Source of the DNA: Arthrobacter silvisoli
GTDB lineage: Bacteria; Actinomycetota; Actinomycetes; Actinomycetales; Micrococcaceae
Direction of reading: 5' to 3'
Assembly (NCBI RefSeq): GCF_003369445.1
Contig: NZ_QRCU01000006.1
Location: forward strand, 1-64,000
DNA length: 64,000 nt
Notes under the pieces: model-generated
What the model was told of the DNA's origin: nothing
The model's input: only the letters and a program-made list of their open reading frames with translations
The model's database searches: none
Shown here: piece by piece, positions 6,840 through 17,600 of the stretch
How positions within the stretch are numbered: position 1 is the stretch's first letter
Layout of the letters: each line of letters opens with the position of its first letter
Made by a program: the position numbers and the translations under genes

Positions 6840-9800
6840 TTCGCATCCTTCTTCGAGAAGACCCATTTCGGCGCAGCTGCACTTAGCGGCTCCGCTAGTC
6901 TGCCAACGATCGGTGTTACAAGGAGATTGATCTCGGGCTGAACTTCGCGCATCGAGTTGGCCACTTGAAAAAGTCGGCTGTCTTCGTCGGGAACCACTGT
7001 CTCCGGGCTCACCAGCAGGGGTGACACGATCTGCCCACCGCCCAGGGAGTCCTTTTGGTAAGTCAAGGCGCCTGACCACTTGTCCGACTCGTCCGTCCAC
7101 TTGTCGAGGCGCAGGATGAGCTTGCTCTTGGCAGCTTCGGCTACCGCGTCGTCGCCGCCGCTGGCAATTCTGACCCGTGTGACAAGCCTGCCGACAAGGG
7201 TGTCGGCGAACGTTCGCCGCTGCACAATCGTCCCAGCCCCGATTTCGGGCGAGAGTGAGGGCTCATTCCGTTGGTCGGCGACGCGGGCCGCCGACACCAG
7301 CACGCCAGTCAGGCCACGCTCCAAAGCGGCGTCGGAGAACGGGGTCACGGACAGTGCTTCGACGTGCGCATAAAACGTGTCATGGTAGTGCTCGAACTGT
7401 TCATAGTGCGCCATGTCCCGCGGCCGGGACCGGTTGGCGAGCGTCACCACGAGGCCGGGTTTGGAGGCTTCACGACCAACGCGCGAAGACGCCTGAATAT
7501 ACTCCGCAGTGTTCTTCGGTTGGCCGACCACCAGCATCAACCCAAGCCGCGGCACATCTACACCTACCTGGAGCATGGACGTAGCGAGGACCACGTCATA
7601 CGGCATATCCCGTGGGGGAAGCTTCCGGCCGGCCTTCTTGGCGGCTGCGGCCCGCACACCGTATTCCCGTTTAGCCTCAGTCGTATCCCGGTCCGGGTCA
7701 AACGGAACACTCAGGGTGGTTAGCGTCTTCGAAATATCCGCTGACGAGATGCGGGACGTCAACTCGCCGATCCGCAGCCCACTGGACCCCCGCCGGGGGT
7801 AACCAGAGTCTTTGTCGGGGTTGCTGGTTCGGGTGACGATGTCGTCTTCGAGATAGCGGCGCATGCCGGCCAGCTCCCGGGTGGCGGAGAAGTAATCAAC
7901 CAGCGTCACGTATGGCTCGGCCGCCGCACCATGGGCGTCGAACAACTTCTGACCGGCGAGGAGCAGAATTTCGCTGACCCGGATCTCCGCCAGGGTCAGG
8001 CGGGCCCCGTGGGCGCAAACCCCGACGTAACGCCGGCCGGGGTCCTTCTCACTGATCGTGACTTCCTTCGAGAAGAAGGTGTCTGTCACTGATAGGACCT
8101 GGGGTGGGAAGATCTGCACCTGGCGTGCATAGAGCTTCATCACCTGATCGCGGGCGTTCCTCACGGTCGCGGTGGAGGCGATAACCAGGGGCTTCACTAG
8201 CGCGGGGCTGTCGGCAGTGCCATACTCCCACGTTGAAAGCGTGTCTATTGCTCCTTCGAACAATCCCACTGCAGTGCCGAGCGCGCCGGTGATGAGGTGG
8301 AGTTCGTCCTGGATGATGAGGTCCGGCGGACGCAGCCGGTCCACACCCTTCACGATGGCCTTTGGATAGGTTCTCCCGCCTTCCGATTTTGAGGTGTGAC
8401 CGCTAGCTCCGCATACAGAGGTCACTGTGTCGGGGTGCTTGTAGCCGTGCCGTTCGCACCGTTGAGACACGTAGCCAAACAGGCTCGCCGCCTCACCCTC
8501 GCGGGCCAGTCTCGCGAACTTGTCGACGGTCGCCAGTAGGAAGGTCGGTGGATTGCGGTAGATCTCATCGTCGACGGTCAACACGGGAAGACCGTCTATC
8601 GCACTGCCACCCGCCGAGAACGGGCACCGCCCGAGCTTGTCCCCGCAGTAGACATGGATGCGCTGGGTCGTTTTCACGGCAACGACATCCGCTTTGGGGT
8701 TAATTGGCGTTCCGCACCAGGGACAGCTGCTGAACTGGAGCACCGTGAGTCCATAGGCGGAGTTGCCGTCGTCATTACGTACGTCGCGCACCTGTTGCTC
8801 CGCCTCAGCAAAGCGTTTCGGGCTGACGCTTGAGCCTACCCAAAGGCCGATGCGGAACGGTTCCTGGCCCCACGTCGCCGGGTCTTCACGCCGCACTACC
8901 TCGGCGGCGCACATGAGCGTGGTGGCACGCAGGAACTGCTGAGAGGTGAGCAGGCGGAGCGTGTACCGCATCAGCACGGCGACACCGTCGCGGCCGTCAA
9001 TCAGGCCGCCGGGCGTCTCGATGACGCCTTGGAGGCGGCGGATGCCGAATGTGAATGCCGCGAGCCCCAGATAGGCCTCGGTCTTGCCACCACCGGTGGG
9101 GAAGAACAGCAACTCCGCGCGGGGCAAGTCGCCGGACCGCCGAGGCACCGTCGGGTCGACGATCGACGGCAGTTGCATCAGGATGAACGCGAGCTGGAAG
9201 GCACGCCATGAAGCCGCGCTATCACCCTTTGCATCGATCGCAGCCGTCGCATCCTTTACCGGCAAAGTGCGGTCCGCATTCCTGAGCGCGGCTATCTGGG
9301 ATCGGAGACGCTGATCGCGCATCGTGCGGTTCATGAAGGCAAAGGCTTTTCGAGCCTGTTCGCTTGCATGGGCTTTCGGATCAGTATTCGTCAGCAGACT
9401 GAGGCCAGCGCGCAAGCGCTTCAGCGCATCCTCGCCGTCCTGAATTCCGGTTTCAGCGACTTTCAGGAGGTGCTCGGGCAGAGCCGCGGCGTCGAGGCGT
9501 CGCTCATGGAGCCAGTGCTCGTAGCCGTCGAGCAAAGGTGTTAGGTATTGCCCAAGCTGATCAGGAGACGCCTCCGTGAGCAGCCGCATGCTCATCTCGG
9601 CCCCCTTGATAGTTGGTGCAAGGGTTTGCGGGACCTCGGCCGTGGGCAGCCAGGTCGTACGCACCGCAGTGGCCGTGCGGGACTGTGGATCCGGCAGGGT
9701 CCAGGAGGCGGATGCCGTGCGGCCGACGGCGAACTCAAGGCGATCGCGGTACAAGAGATCGAGCTGCAGCACCTCGGGGTCGCCGAAGTCGCGTGCCCGC

Positions 9801-10573
9801 TCAAGCGCGTCGCGGGTGGGCCGGAACACTGCGGTTCCGTCTTCGGTGCTGACTTCCAGCTGGGTCTGGAACAGCCAGACCTTGGGCGGGAGCTCTTTAC
9901 CGGTGACCTTTGTGTTCTGGAGGGCGGCCTCTACTACCCGCAGCCCGTCGTGCTCGAAGACTTCGACCGAGATCGCGACGTGGCCCTCGATGATCACTTC
10001 GGTATGCGTTTGCCCGGCGCCGATTGCCGCGATGTCGATCATCCGCGGCACAACGTGGTCGGTCCGGTCGTAGAAAGTCTGCGTGCGGCCGTCCTCGTCG
10101 GCCTCCCGGCGGGGCGCGTATTGACCCCACCGTGCTGTGAAAACGAGGTTGCCAACGTCGGGGCCGACCTTGAAGCGGAGGCCCATCGACGACGGTGCGA
10201 TGAGCTTGGATTCCGGACCGCGGTCTTCGTCGGCTTCGGCACCTCCAGCATCGGTGATGGACTCGTCAGGCTCTTCCAACACGCCCTGTACATCTCGCCT
10301 CGCATCGGCGTCTTGGACAGCCAGGACGTCTGAGTCCCGGAAGTCGTTAGGGCTGTGTACGTCCGGCTGGGCTTTTGCTTGCGGGAGTGGGTCGTCGTCG
10401 CCGATAGCGACTGGCGCCAGGGCTCCGACAAGATAGCGAGCACGCGGCGTGCCATTGACCGACTCATCCGGCTCGCCCCAAGGCCCGATCAGATCGCGCT
10501 GCAAAAGGTCTATGAGCTCGTCGCGAACCTGTGCAGAGCTAGCCGATTGCGACGGAATTGTTTCGGTGGTCAT
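6836..10573 (-). CDS. drmA: DISARM helicase DrmA
   Basis: 1245 residues. Superfamily 2 motifs: Walker A FPTGGGKT at 491-498, DEAH-box variant QDELHL near 756-760, and motif VI QASSRVGRE in the C-terminal third. A zinc-ribbon-like cysteine set (CPWC at 617-620 and CGDKLGRC at 643-650) sits between the two helicase halves, with another pair after 700. An acidic N-terminal region precedes the motor. DrmA is the DNA-loading helicase of DISARM. The ATG directly follows the drmMI TAA with no spacer, and the gene ends in an ATGA overlap with drmB. Confidence 0.95.
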   Translation of the reverse strand: MTTETIPSQSASSAQVRDELIDLLQRDLIGPWGEPDESVNGTPRARYLVGALAPVAIGDDDPLPQAKAQPDVHSPNDFRDSDVLAVQDADARRDVQGVLEEPDESITDAGGAEADEDRGPESKLIAPSSMGLRFKVGPDVGNLVFTARWGQYAPRREADEDGRTQTFYDRTDHVVPRMIDIAAIGAGQTHTEVIIEGHVAISVEVFEHDGLRVVEAALQNTKVTGKELPPKVWLFQTQLEVSTEDGTAVFRPTRDALERARDFGDPEVLQLDLLYRDRLEFAVGRTASASWTLPDPQSRTATAVRTTWLPTAEVPQTLAPTIKGAEMSMRLLTEASPDQLGQYLTPLLDGYEHWLHERRLDAAALPEHLLKVAETGIQDGEDALKRLRAGLSLLTNTDPKAHASEQARKAFAFMNRTMRDQRLRSQIAALRNADRTLPVKDATAAIDAKGDSAASWRAFQLAFILMQLPSIVDPTVPRRSGDLPRAELLFFPTGGGKTEAYLGLAAFTFGIRRLQGVIETPGGLIDGRDGVAVLMRYTLRLLTSQQFLRATTLMCAAEVVRREDPATWGQEPFRIGLWVGSSVSPKRFAEAEQQVRDVRNDDGNSAYGLTVLQFSSCPWCGTPINPKADVVAVKTTQRIHVYCGDKLGRCPFSAGGSAIDGLPVLTVDDEIYRNPPTFLLATVDKFARLAREGEAASLFGYVSQRCERHGYKHPDTVTSVCGASGHTSKSEGGRTYPKAIVKGVDRLRPPDLIIQDELHLITGALGTAVGLFEGAIDTLSTWEYGTADSPALVKPLVIASTATVRNARDQVMKLYARQVQIFPPQVLSVTDTFFSKEVTISEKDPGRRYVGVCAHGARLTLAEIRVSEILLLAGQKLFDAHGAAAEPYVTLVDYFSATRELAGMRRYLEDDIVTRTSNPDKDSGYPRRGSSGLRIGELTSRISSADISKTLTTLSVPFDPDRDTTEAKREYGVRAAAAKKAGRKLPPRDMPYDVVLATSMLQVGVDVPRLGLMLVVGQPKNTAEYIQASSRVGREASKPGLVVTLANRSRPRDMAHYEQFEHYHDTFYAHVEALSVTPFSDAALERGLTGVLVSAARVADQRNEPSLSPEIGAGTIVQRRTFADTLVGRLVTRVRIASGGDDAVAEAAKSKLILRLDKWTDESDKWSGALTYQKDSLGGGQIVSPLLVSPETVVPDEDSRLFQVANSMREVQPEINLLVTPIVGRLAEPLSAAAPKWVFSKKDAK

Positions 10574-13500
10574 TTAGAACATCGCTCCTTCTGGGGCGGT
10601 CTCCGGATCAAGGTCGAGGTCCGGGTTGGTGAGCACTCGGCCGTTGTTCTGCGCCTCAAGTGACACCCGGCGATGGTTCTCCTCCAGCAGCCGGTCGAGG
10701 ATCTCGACGCGCGCTTTCGGACTCACCGTGAAGCGCTCCATTTGCCGATAGGTGTGGAAGCCATGATCGAGTGGAATGTCGGTCCAGCCATACGCCTCCA
10801 TTACCGCAACGTCGATTTGGATGTGGATCTCGCGGATCCGGGCGACATCGGGATCAATCGTCACTTTCGGATCGTTGACAAGGTTGTACAGGGCAGTAAG
10901 CCCCAGCTCACGGCGGAGCATCACCTCGCGGCGTTCAGAATCCAGCGCCTCGCCTAGATGGCGCATCCGGTCGGTCGGTTGTGGGCGGGGTAGCGTCTCA
11001 AAGACATCCGACGGCGTATATCTGACCCGCGTTTCAAGCGTCGATCCATAGGTGATTGCCCAAGTCTGATGTGGCATCGAGGATAGGAACGCAAAATCGG
11101 CAAAATCGTCAGTGGCAAATACGCCAAGCGCGTGACTGAACACTTGTCTCGCGTTCACGCGCATCGGCATAACGGTCTTACTCACGAGTGCGATCGCTGC
11201 CACGTAGTCGAGTTCTTTGATTGCTTTATAGAGGCCAGGTCTCTTGTCGGCGTACTGCCACCAGCGGTCGGGAAGTGGCTTGCGAAGCGCATACTCGCCA
11301 TCCGGTTTCGTTCTTTGCCTTTCGGGTCGGACTGTCCTCTCCACGTGATCGAATACGGGTCCAAAGGCTTGGGCACGCTCAATTGGCCAGTCAAAGAAGT
11401 TCACCACCCAGCGACTGGCGTCCGCCGAGGGCCGAGAATTTAAGTCCTCACCATTCATGTAGGGATGTATTACTTGCGCATTTAACGGCGATACCTCAAG
11501 AAGGCTCTCCGCTTCTTCGGCTTTTAGAACGAATCCACTTCCCAGTACGTACGACCCTACGAATGCAAGATGTCGATTTGCCTGGATTGCAACGGGTGCG
11601 CCAGAAGTCCTCGATCTCGGTTCCAGCAGGGAGGATATTGCATCCACCTTCAGGCCATCTGCAACCGGAAGCACGGCTTCGCTGAGGGGACGATTTGTTC
11701 CCCAAATGGCCGCATACTCCAAGTTCGCCGACTTTGCAGGCCATGGTGAGCTTTGGATACTCCGCCGGAGCACCAAGCCATGAACGAGGAGGCGATCGAT
11801 ACCTACTTCGCGGGTATCGCCCTGTGCCACCGTATTGGTCGCAATCAGTCCCATTTGACCGTCATCGGAATTGAGCAGCTCATGGGCGCGAAGCAGGAAG
11901 TATGCAACCAGGTCGGCACTTCCCGTTGCCCCGCTCGCCAAGATCCGCACAAGCCAGTCTCTATAGTTGACGCCGGAACTCGACGAGATCTTCTTTCCGC
12001 CGAGGAAGGGAGGATTGCCAATGATCGCGTCGAATCCGCCGTTGTCCACCACTACGTCCGGCGCTTCGATCACCCAATGAAGAGGCTTCCAACGGGCTTC
12101 GCCGGTATCCACTGTGGGAGTCAGGCCCGCCGAAAGAATCGCGTCAAGTCCTCTGCGGTCACCCTCACCACCCCCTTGGGGGAAGGCAGCGAAAAGCGCA
12201 TCCGCGAGCTCACCATAGCTTGCCTCAAACGCCTTGGCCGGTTTGCCCCCTGCACGGAGTCCCGCCGCGATTATGCCATCGGCGACATCACGCAGCCGAG
12301 TGGTCAACTTGCGCGACTCGTCAAGGAGCTTCCGCTTAGCTCTGGTGGAGCGCATTCGATCGGCGTCGTCGACCTGGCCGCTGGAGAGCTCGCGACGAAG
12401 TTGGGAAGCACGGGCGAGATCGCTGTCAACATCGAGTTGAAGGAGCTTTCTCTGGAGGACTCGGCTGTGGCTAGGGTCGATATGCTGGGCACGGAGCTGC
12501 CGTTCGGTGGTGACCCCGAGCAGTGAGTTGCCGTGGAACACCCGGTCATCAACGAAGGAAAATGGCTTGCCGGGGTCCATCGAAACTAGCCACAAAGAGA
12601 GCTTGCACATCTCGACGGCCATGCCGTTGATGTCGGCGCCGTACAGGCAACGGGCAACCACTTCCCGGGTGGCCCACCGCTTTGCGTCTTCGTTGGCGGC
12701 TTCGCTCAGCCCCTCCTTTGAGAGGGCTTCAATGAGGCGGTCTGCGAGGTAACGTGCCGCGGCAACCAGAAAGGCGCCGGAACCGACGGCGATGTCCGCA
12801 ACCTTGAGGTTGAGGATCTCAGTGGAGCTCCTCAGGACCCAGTCGTCCCGGTTCTCGGTGTCGAGGGGACCCGGCGAGAAGACGATGGGTTCGAGCGCAT
12901 GGAGTACCACTTCTTCTGCCAGCGACCGCGGGGTGTAGTGCGTGCCCGTATTGGCTCGTTGCGGGGACTCAGTCATCACGAGACCGCCCTCGGGGACGAC
13001 GTACGGGAACTCTCGAAGATCGTTCCGGATTAGAGCGTGTAGCGGCGCGAGCTGGTCGACAAACTCGGTGCGGCCAAGCAGCACGAAGCCAAGGCGGGTG
13101 CGGGCGTCGGCGGCCTTCGTTGCATCGTCCACATCGTAAGCTTTCGCGATTTGTCGTAATGTTGCCGGTTTCGAATTCGGCTGTTTTTCCTTCAGATATG
13201 CGATCAATTTATTAGCAAAGTCTGCTCCGCTCGTAGCAGCATCGGCGATCTTACACAGCTCGTTCAAAGCGATTTCAGGCTCGTACCCGCTCTTGCCATG
13301 GAGCCCGACGACGACGTCTTGGGTGTATTCGGCGGAATACCCGAGCAAACCCTCGTAGACATAGCCGATCTGTTCGACGTCGAGGTCGCGGAACGAAAGC
13401 TGGCGGGCTTCGCCGCCCACATGTGCGATCTGCACGGCTTTGAGGACTTGGAGCATGACCCGGTCGGAGACGCGGACGGAGAGCTGCCCTTGCGCGTTGG

Positions 13501-14632
13501 TCGTGCGTAGCCATGGGAAGCGGGCCGGGTCGAACAGCGATCCACCGTACGCCGGCATCCGAGTGTCTTCGAACGTGGCACCCGAGAAGATAGCAGCGCT
13601 GGCGGCGAGTAGGCGGTGCCAGGTCTCCCAGGTGTGGTCGAGGGCTTCCTCGCTGTCGTTCTGCGCTCGATGTTCCAAGTCAACGCGAACTCCGGAAATG
13701 GCGTAGGAGTCGCGGTACATTTGATGCTGCGGCAGCAGGGCGCGTTCCTCGGCGAAGAGGAGAAAGACGACGCGCATCAACACGGACACTGCCGCTTCGT
13801 ACACCTGCTTGCTGTCGTCCGGCAGAGGAGACCCCTCTCTGTTTGCGACGGCCCGCAAGTGCGACTCGGACATCGCCTGGAGGACGAGCTCGACCGCACG
13901 CCGGACTTGGTCGCCCAGGGCCTCGGTGATTGCCTCGGCACTGGCGACGCTGAGCTCGAACAACTTCGGCAGTCGCTTCTCGGTGGCGCCGCCAGCGAGC
14001 GAGACCAGCCCGGCGAGGGCGAGGAACGCGTCCCGGCTGTCCCGTTCCTCACGCCATATGAGCGAATCGAAGACGCCGCTCGCCGTAGTGACGTCGCGGA
14101 CGGCGGAGACTATGCCCCACCAGCGGCCGTCAGTGACGAGCCCGATGCTAATCTGCCCCTCGCGCAGGAGGGCAGCAGTTCGGTCGATTGCGTCAGCGGC
14201 CCAGCCATCGGCACCGGTTCGCCGGAGATCGTCGGTCGGATCAACGACTACGACCAGCGCCGCCGGGCCGTCTCCCGCGTCTAGCAAGGCCCACGGGCGT
14301 ACGGACACGTCCCCATCAGGCGAACTGGCGATGATCATCGGGTCCGGGTGCGCGTCGAGGTGTTCATCCCACTGCAGCAGATCGCGTAGGACAGTGGTCA
14401 CCCAGCGGTCGCGCCAGGCAAGATCATCAGCGGGGTCTGATTTACCTTGCCGCGCGGTCCACGCCTTCGACCACAGGGTGTGTTCGTACACGAACGTGCT
14501 GTTGACGTCGTCAATGGCGTTGTACGGCCGGTCAAGTCCGTTGGGGAACACCGATTTGAGGGCAGCGCGCGAAAGGAACGGCCCATCAACGTCGACGAGG
14601 GACAGCCACTCCCAAGGGTCCTTAGTTGCCAT
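10574..14632 (-). CDS. drmMI: DISARM N6-adenine DNA methyltransferase DrmMI
   Basis: 1352 residues. It resembles the large single-chain adenine methyltransferases of the type IIG/PglX kind. SAM motif I is ADIAVGSGAFLVA at about 612-624, and catalytic motif IV is NPPF at 873-876, typical of gamma-class N6-adenine enzymes. An N-terminal helical region and a C-terminal target-recognition region flank the catalytic core. I place the start at ATG 14632 (MATKDPWEWL), overlapping the drmD stop by 11 nt; an upstream ATG at 14656 is less likely. The enzyme would modify host DNA to distinguish self. Segments near 11100-11760 and 13140-13260 are clearly AT-richer than the rest, so the gene may be mosaic. 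Confidence 0.92.
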   Translation of the reverse strand: MATKDPWEWLSLVDVDGPFLSRAALKSVFPNGLDRPYNAIDDVNSTFVYEHTLWSKAWTARQGKSDPADDLAWRDRWVTTVLRDLLQWDEHLDAHPDPMIIASSPDGDVSVRPWALLDAGDGPAALVVVVDPTDDLRRTGADGWAADAIDRTAALLREGQISIGLVTDGRWWGIVSAVRDVTTASGVFDSLIWREERDSRDAFLALAGLVSLAGGATEKRLPKLFELSVASAEAITEALGDQVRRAVELVLQAMSESHLRAVANREGSPLPDDSKQVYEAAVSVLMRVVFLLFAEERALLPQHQMYRDSYAISGVRVDLEHRAQNDSEEALDHTWETWHRLLAASAAIFSGATFEDTRMPAYGGSLFDPARFPWLRTTNAQGQLSVRVSDRVMLQVLKAVQIAHVGGEARQLSFRDLDVEQIGYVYEGLLGYSAEYTQDVVVGLHGKSGYEPEIALNELCKIADAATSGADFANKLIAYLKEKQPNSKPATLRQIAKAYDVDDATKAADARTRLGFVLLGRTEFVDQLAPLHALIRNDLREFPYVVPEGGLVMTESPQRANTGTHYTPRSLAEEVVLHALEPIVFSPGPLDTENRDDWVLRSSTEILNLKVADIAVGSGAFLVAAARYLADRLIEALSKEGLSEAANEDAKRWATREVVARCLYGADINGMAVEMCKLSLWLVSMDPGKPFSFVDDRVFHGNSLLGVTTERQLRAQHIDPSHSRVLQRKLLQLDVDSDLARASQLRRELSSGQVDDADRMRSTRAKRKLLDESRKLTTRLRDVADGIIAAGLRAGGKPAKAFEASYGELADALFAAFPQGGGEGDRRGLDAILSAGLTPTVDTGEARWKPLHWVIEAPDVVVDNGGFDAIIGNPPFLGGKKISSSSGVNYRDWLVRILASGATGSADLVAYFLLRAHELLNSDDGQMGLIATNTVAQGDTREVGIDRLLVHGLVLRRSIQSSPWPAKSANLEYAAIWGTNRPLSEAVLPVADGLKVDAISSLLEPRSRTSGAPVAIQANRHLAFVGSYVLGSGFVLKAEEAESLLEVSPLNAQVIHPYMNGEDLNSRPSADASRWVVNFFDWPIERAQAFGPVFDHVERTVRPERQRTKPDGEYALRKPLPDRWWQYADKRPGLYKAIKELDYVAAIALVSKTVMPMRVNARQVFSHALGVFATDDFADFAFLSSMPHQTWAITYGSTLETRVRYTPSDVFETLPRPQPTDRMRHLGEALDSERREVMLRRELGLTALYNLVNDPKVTIDPDVARIREIHIQIDVAVMEAYGWTDIPLDHGFHTYRQMERFTVSPKARVEILDRLLEENHRRVSLEAQNNGRVLTNPDLDLDPETAPEGAMF

Positions 14633-17600
14633 CGTTCTTCCCCAGTCTCTCAGCATCGGCCGGGCTCAGTGCGAACACGACCGCGGCGACGAATGTGTGC
14701 GGTTGCAGATTGGCGTAGCGCCTGGACACGGCGTCCCGCTCATCGCGCTGCTCCTCGGCGAGGGCGTCGAGACGTCTTCTGATTTTTATCAAGTCCTTCT
14801 CGCGCTGGCGCTGCTCCTCGTGGAACAGCATGTCCTCAAGCTCGCGTTTGCGCTCTTCGGCGTTGTCGAGCGTGCCCGCCAATGTCTGGCGGAACCGGGC
14901 GAAAACCTCGTTCACACGTTCGAGTTCGGCGGTCTTGCGCTTGACAAGGTCCTGCTCAATCCCGCTGCGCAGCCTCTGAGCCCGGGAGGCGACGGCGTCG
15001 GCGACGCGCTGGCGAATGCCGCCGTCGTCGGCGCCCTCTGCGTTCCAAACATCGGCTAGTCCGGCGAGCACGCCAGGGGCGGGTGAAGTCAACTTCTCGG
15101 CGTCTAGAGCTGTGACCAGAAGATCCTCCGAGCGTTCGACGCCGAGTTCCTGGCGTCGAGTGAGCCGGGTGCCGGCAAGGAACACTTCCTCATGGAGGCG
15201 AGTGCCGCCGTCGCCGACCACGACCAAGCGTGCGACGCCGGCGACGAACGACTGTTCCAGCCCGTCGACTACCACGGCGCTCACGCCATGGATGTAGTTT
15301 GAGCGGGTCCAGATCTGGCCGCGAAGTTCGCGTGCGGCGCGCTGGATGAGCGGGTGTCCCAAGTGAGTGTAGACGATGTCGGTACGACCCTTCGCCTCTT
15401 CACCGTCGAACGTGATGGGGCGTGGCTTATCGGGGCGGAGGCGAGTGCGCAGCCCCTCCAGCCCCGGCGTCCAGGTGCGGTCGAGCCCTGAGGGCAGGGC
15501 GTAGAGATCGGCCTGTTCGTCGTCGTCGACCACACCAATGAGGCCGGGCTGACCTGACACCCGCAGCCCGGTCTCCAGGACGCGGCGCAGATTGCGGTCA
15601 TGCAGGTGAAGGCGGTCACGGGAACTTTCAAGCCTGTCGGCAAGGGAAGTTAGTTCACGGCGGAGACTGTGTTCGCCTTGCATGGCAGTCTGAATGATCT
15701 GCTCGCCGGAGCCCTTGACTAGTTTCGGTCGGGCGGGTAGGTTTCCGTAGCCGAGCGTTCGCTGGATATCCGGATCGATGATGTCGCCCGCGGACCCGAG
15801 GTCTTCCTGCACACGAGAGATTTTGCGGGCGACTCGGGCAAGATAGTCGGTGTCCCTGGCGTAGTTCGAGGAGGTAGCCGACTTGTCTTCCGGATCAGGG
15901 TGGTAAATCTGCGGGCGTTCGGTCTGCCCATAACGATCGATGCGGCCAATTCGCTGCTCAAGGCGGTTGGGGTTGAAGGGGATGTCGAAGCTGACCAGGC
16001 GGTGGCAGTGTGTTTGCAGGTCGATGCCCTCACCTGCGGCGTCAGTCGCGATCAGAATTCGCACGGGGTCCTTGGAAGGGTTCTCGGTGAAGCGCACGCG
16101 GATGAGTTCGCGCTCTTCGGCATCGGTTGAGCCCTCGATCACCGCAAGACGGTCCCCTCCGAGGTCAAACGCATTGAGGATGTCGCGAATCCAGTTGAGC
16201 GTGGAAACGTACTCGGTGAAGATGACGAGGCGTTCGTTCAACCACGTTCCGTCGGGAGTGAGCAGCTGACCTCGGATCAGGTTGATGAGCGACTGGAGCT
16301 TCGTGTCAGGCAATGAGGCGTAGCGCCATCCCCAGTCGATGAGCCACTCAAGGTCCGCGACATCTTTACCGGTCAGCGGAACCTGTGCGCGCTGTGCCAA
16401 GCGGAGTGCTTCAAGCTCAGGCTGCTCCAGGCGACCTTCTTCTTCATCGGAGGCTTCGTCGCCGAGCACCTCGTCGTAGTCAGGCAAGTCGATGTCGTCG
16501 TCTCCACGCAATCGGGTGGCGAGATACGTTTGGGCGGTCGAGGCGAATGCTGCCGGGGAGGAGAAGAATCGCTTCTTCAGAATCAGCGTCGCGAGATCGG
16601 CTGCGCGCTTGCCCTTCTCGGCCTTTACAGCAGCGTTGCGCCGCTTGGTGAACGCGATCAATCTGTCGTAGGCCTCAGACTCGTCGTCGGAGGGCAGGAA
16701 CAGCAGGGCGTGCACTTCGCGCAGCTGGAAGCCTTCATCAGGAAGGTCTTTCTTGAGCCGGCGAACGGCAACTTCGCGCAGCGCCTTGGGATCGAGATCG
16801 GCGCCGCGGGCGAACCGCTGCGGGTCGACCATCTCCATGAGGGCCGTGAACGATTCGGTGTAACCGTTGTGCGGGGTAGCGCTGAGGAAGAGCCGGTGCT
16901 CGCAGCGCCTCGCGAGTTCGCGGACGGATACCGTGCGCTGGCTGTCGACGGCGTAGCGGCTCTTGTCATTGCCGCCGCGCGAGGGCGTGGCCGGGGCAAC
17001 GTGGTGGGCTTCGTCCACGATGACGACATCGAATGCGTAGCGGTCGGCAACACGCTTGTCGTCGGCGCGGGCGTACACGTCCCGGAGGAGGCGTTCGGCT
17101 CGCGGTGACGGTAGCCACGACATTGAGACGATCACCCGGGGAAACAGGACGAAAGGGTTTGCGTGCACTCCGAAGCGCCGGCGGAAGTCGCGCATGGTGT
17201 TGGAGTTGACGATTTCGAAGCCGAGGCCGAACTTGTCGCGCATCTCCTCCTGCCATTTGATGACTAGGCCGGCTGGGCACACGATGATGACCGATCGGGC
17301 GCGGTGGCGGAGCAGCAGTTCCTGCACCACCAGTCCGGCTTCGACGGTTTTGCCAAGCCCGACATCGTCGGCCAGGAGGAGGTTTGCTCGAGGTGCTTCC
17401 AGCGCACGACGGAGCGGCTCAAGCTGGTAGGCCTCGATGGCTGCGCTGCTGCGGAACGGGGCCTGCAGCGTCCGGGCGTCCGCCGAGGTCAGGGCACCCC
17501 AACGGAGGGCATCAACGTAGGCGGCAAACGTCGTCGGATCGTCGAAATGGCCTGGGTCTACTGCCAGAGGGAGGCCTTGGTCGAGGATGACGCCGCGGCC

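Noticed and set aside
6840-7100. Longer N-terminus for drmB
   Set aside because: It lies wholly within drmA; the ATG at 6839 forms an ATGA overlap typical of this operon.
10574-14632. BREX/Pgl system instead of DISARM
   Set aside because: The large adenine methyltransferase resembles PglX, but no pglZ, brxC or brxL is present, while drmA, drmB, drmC and drmD are.
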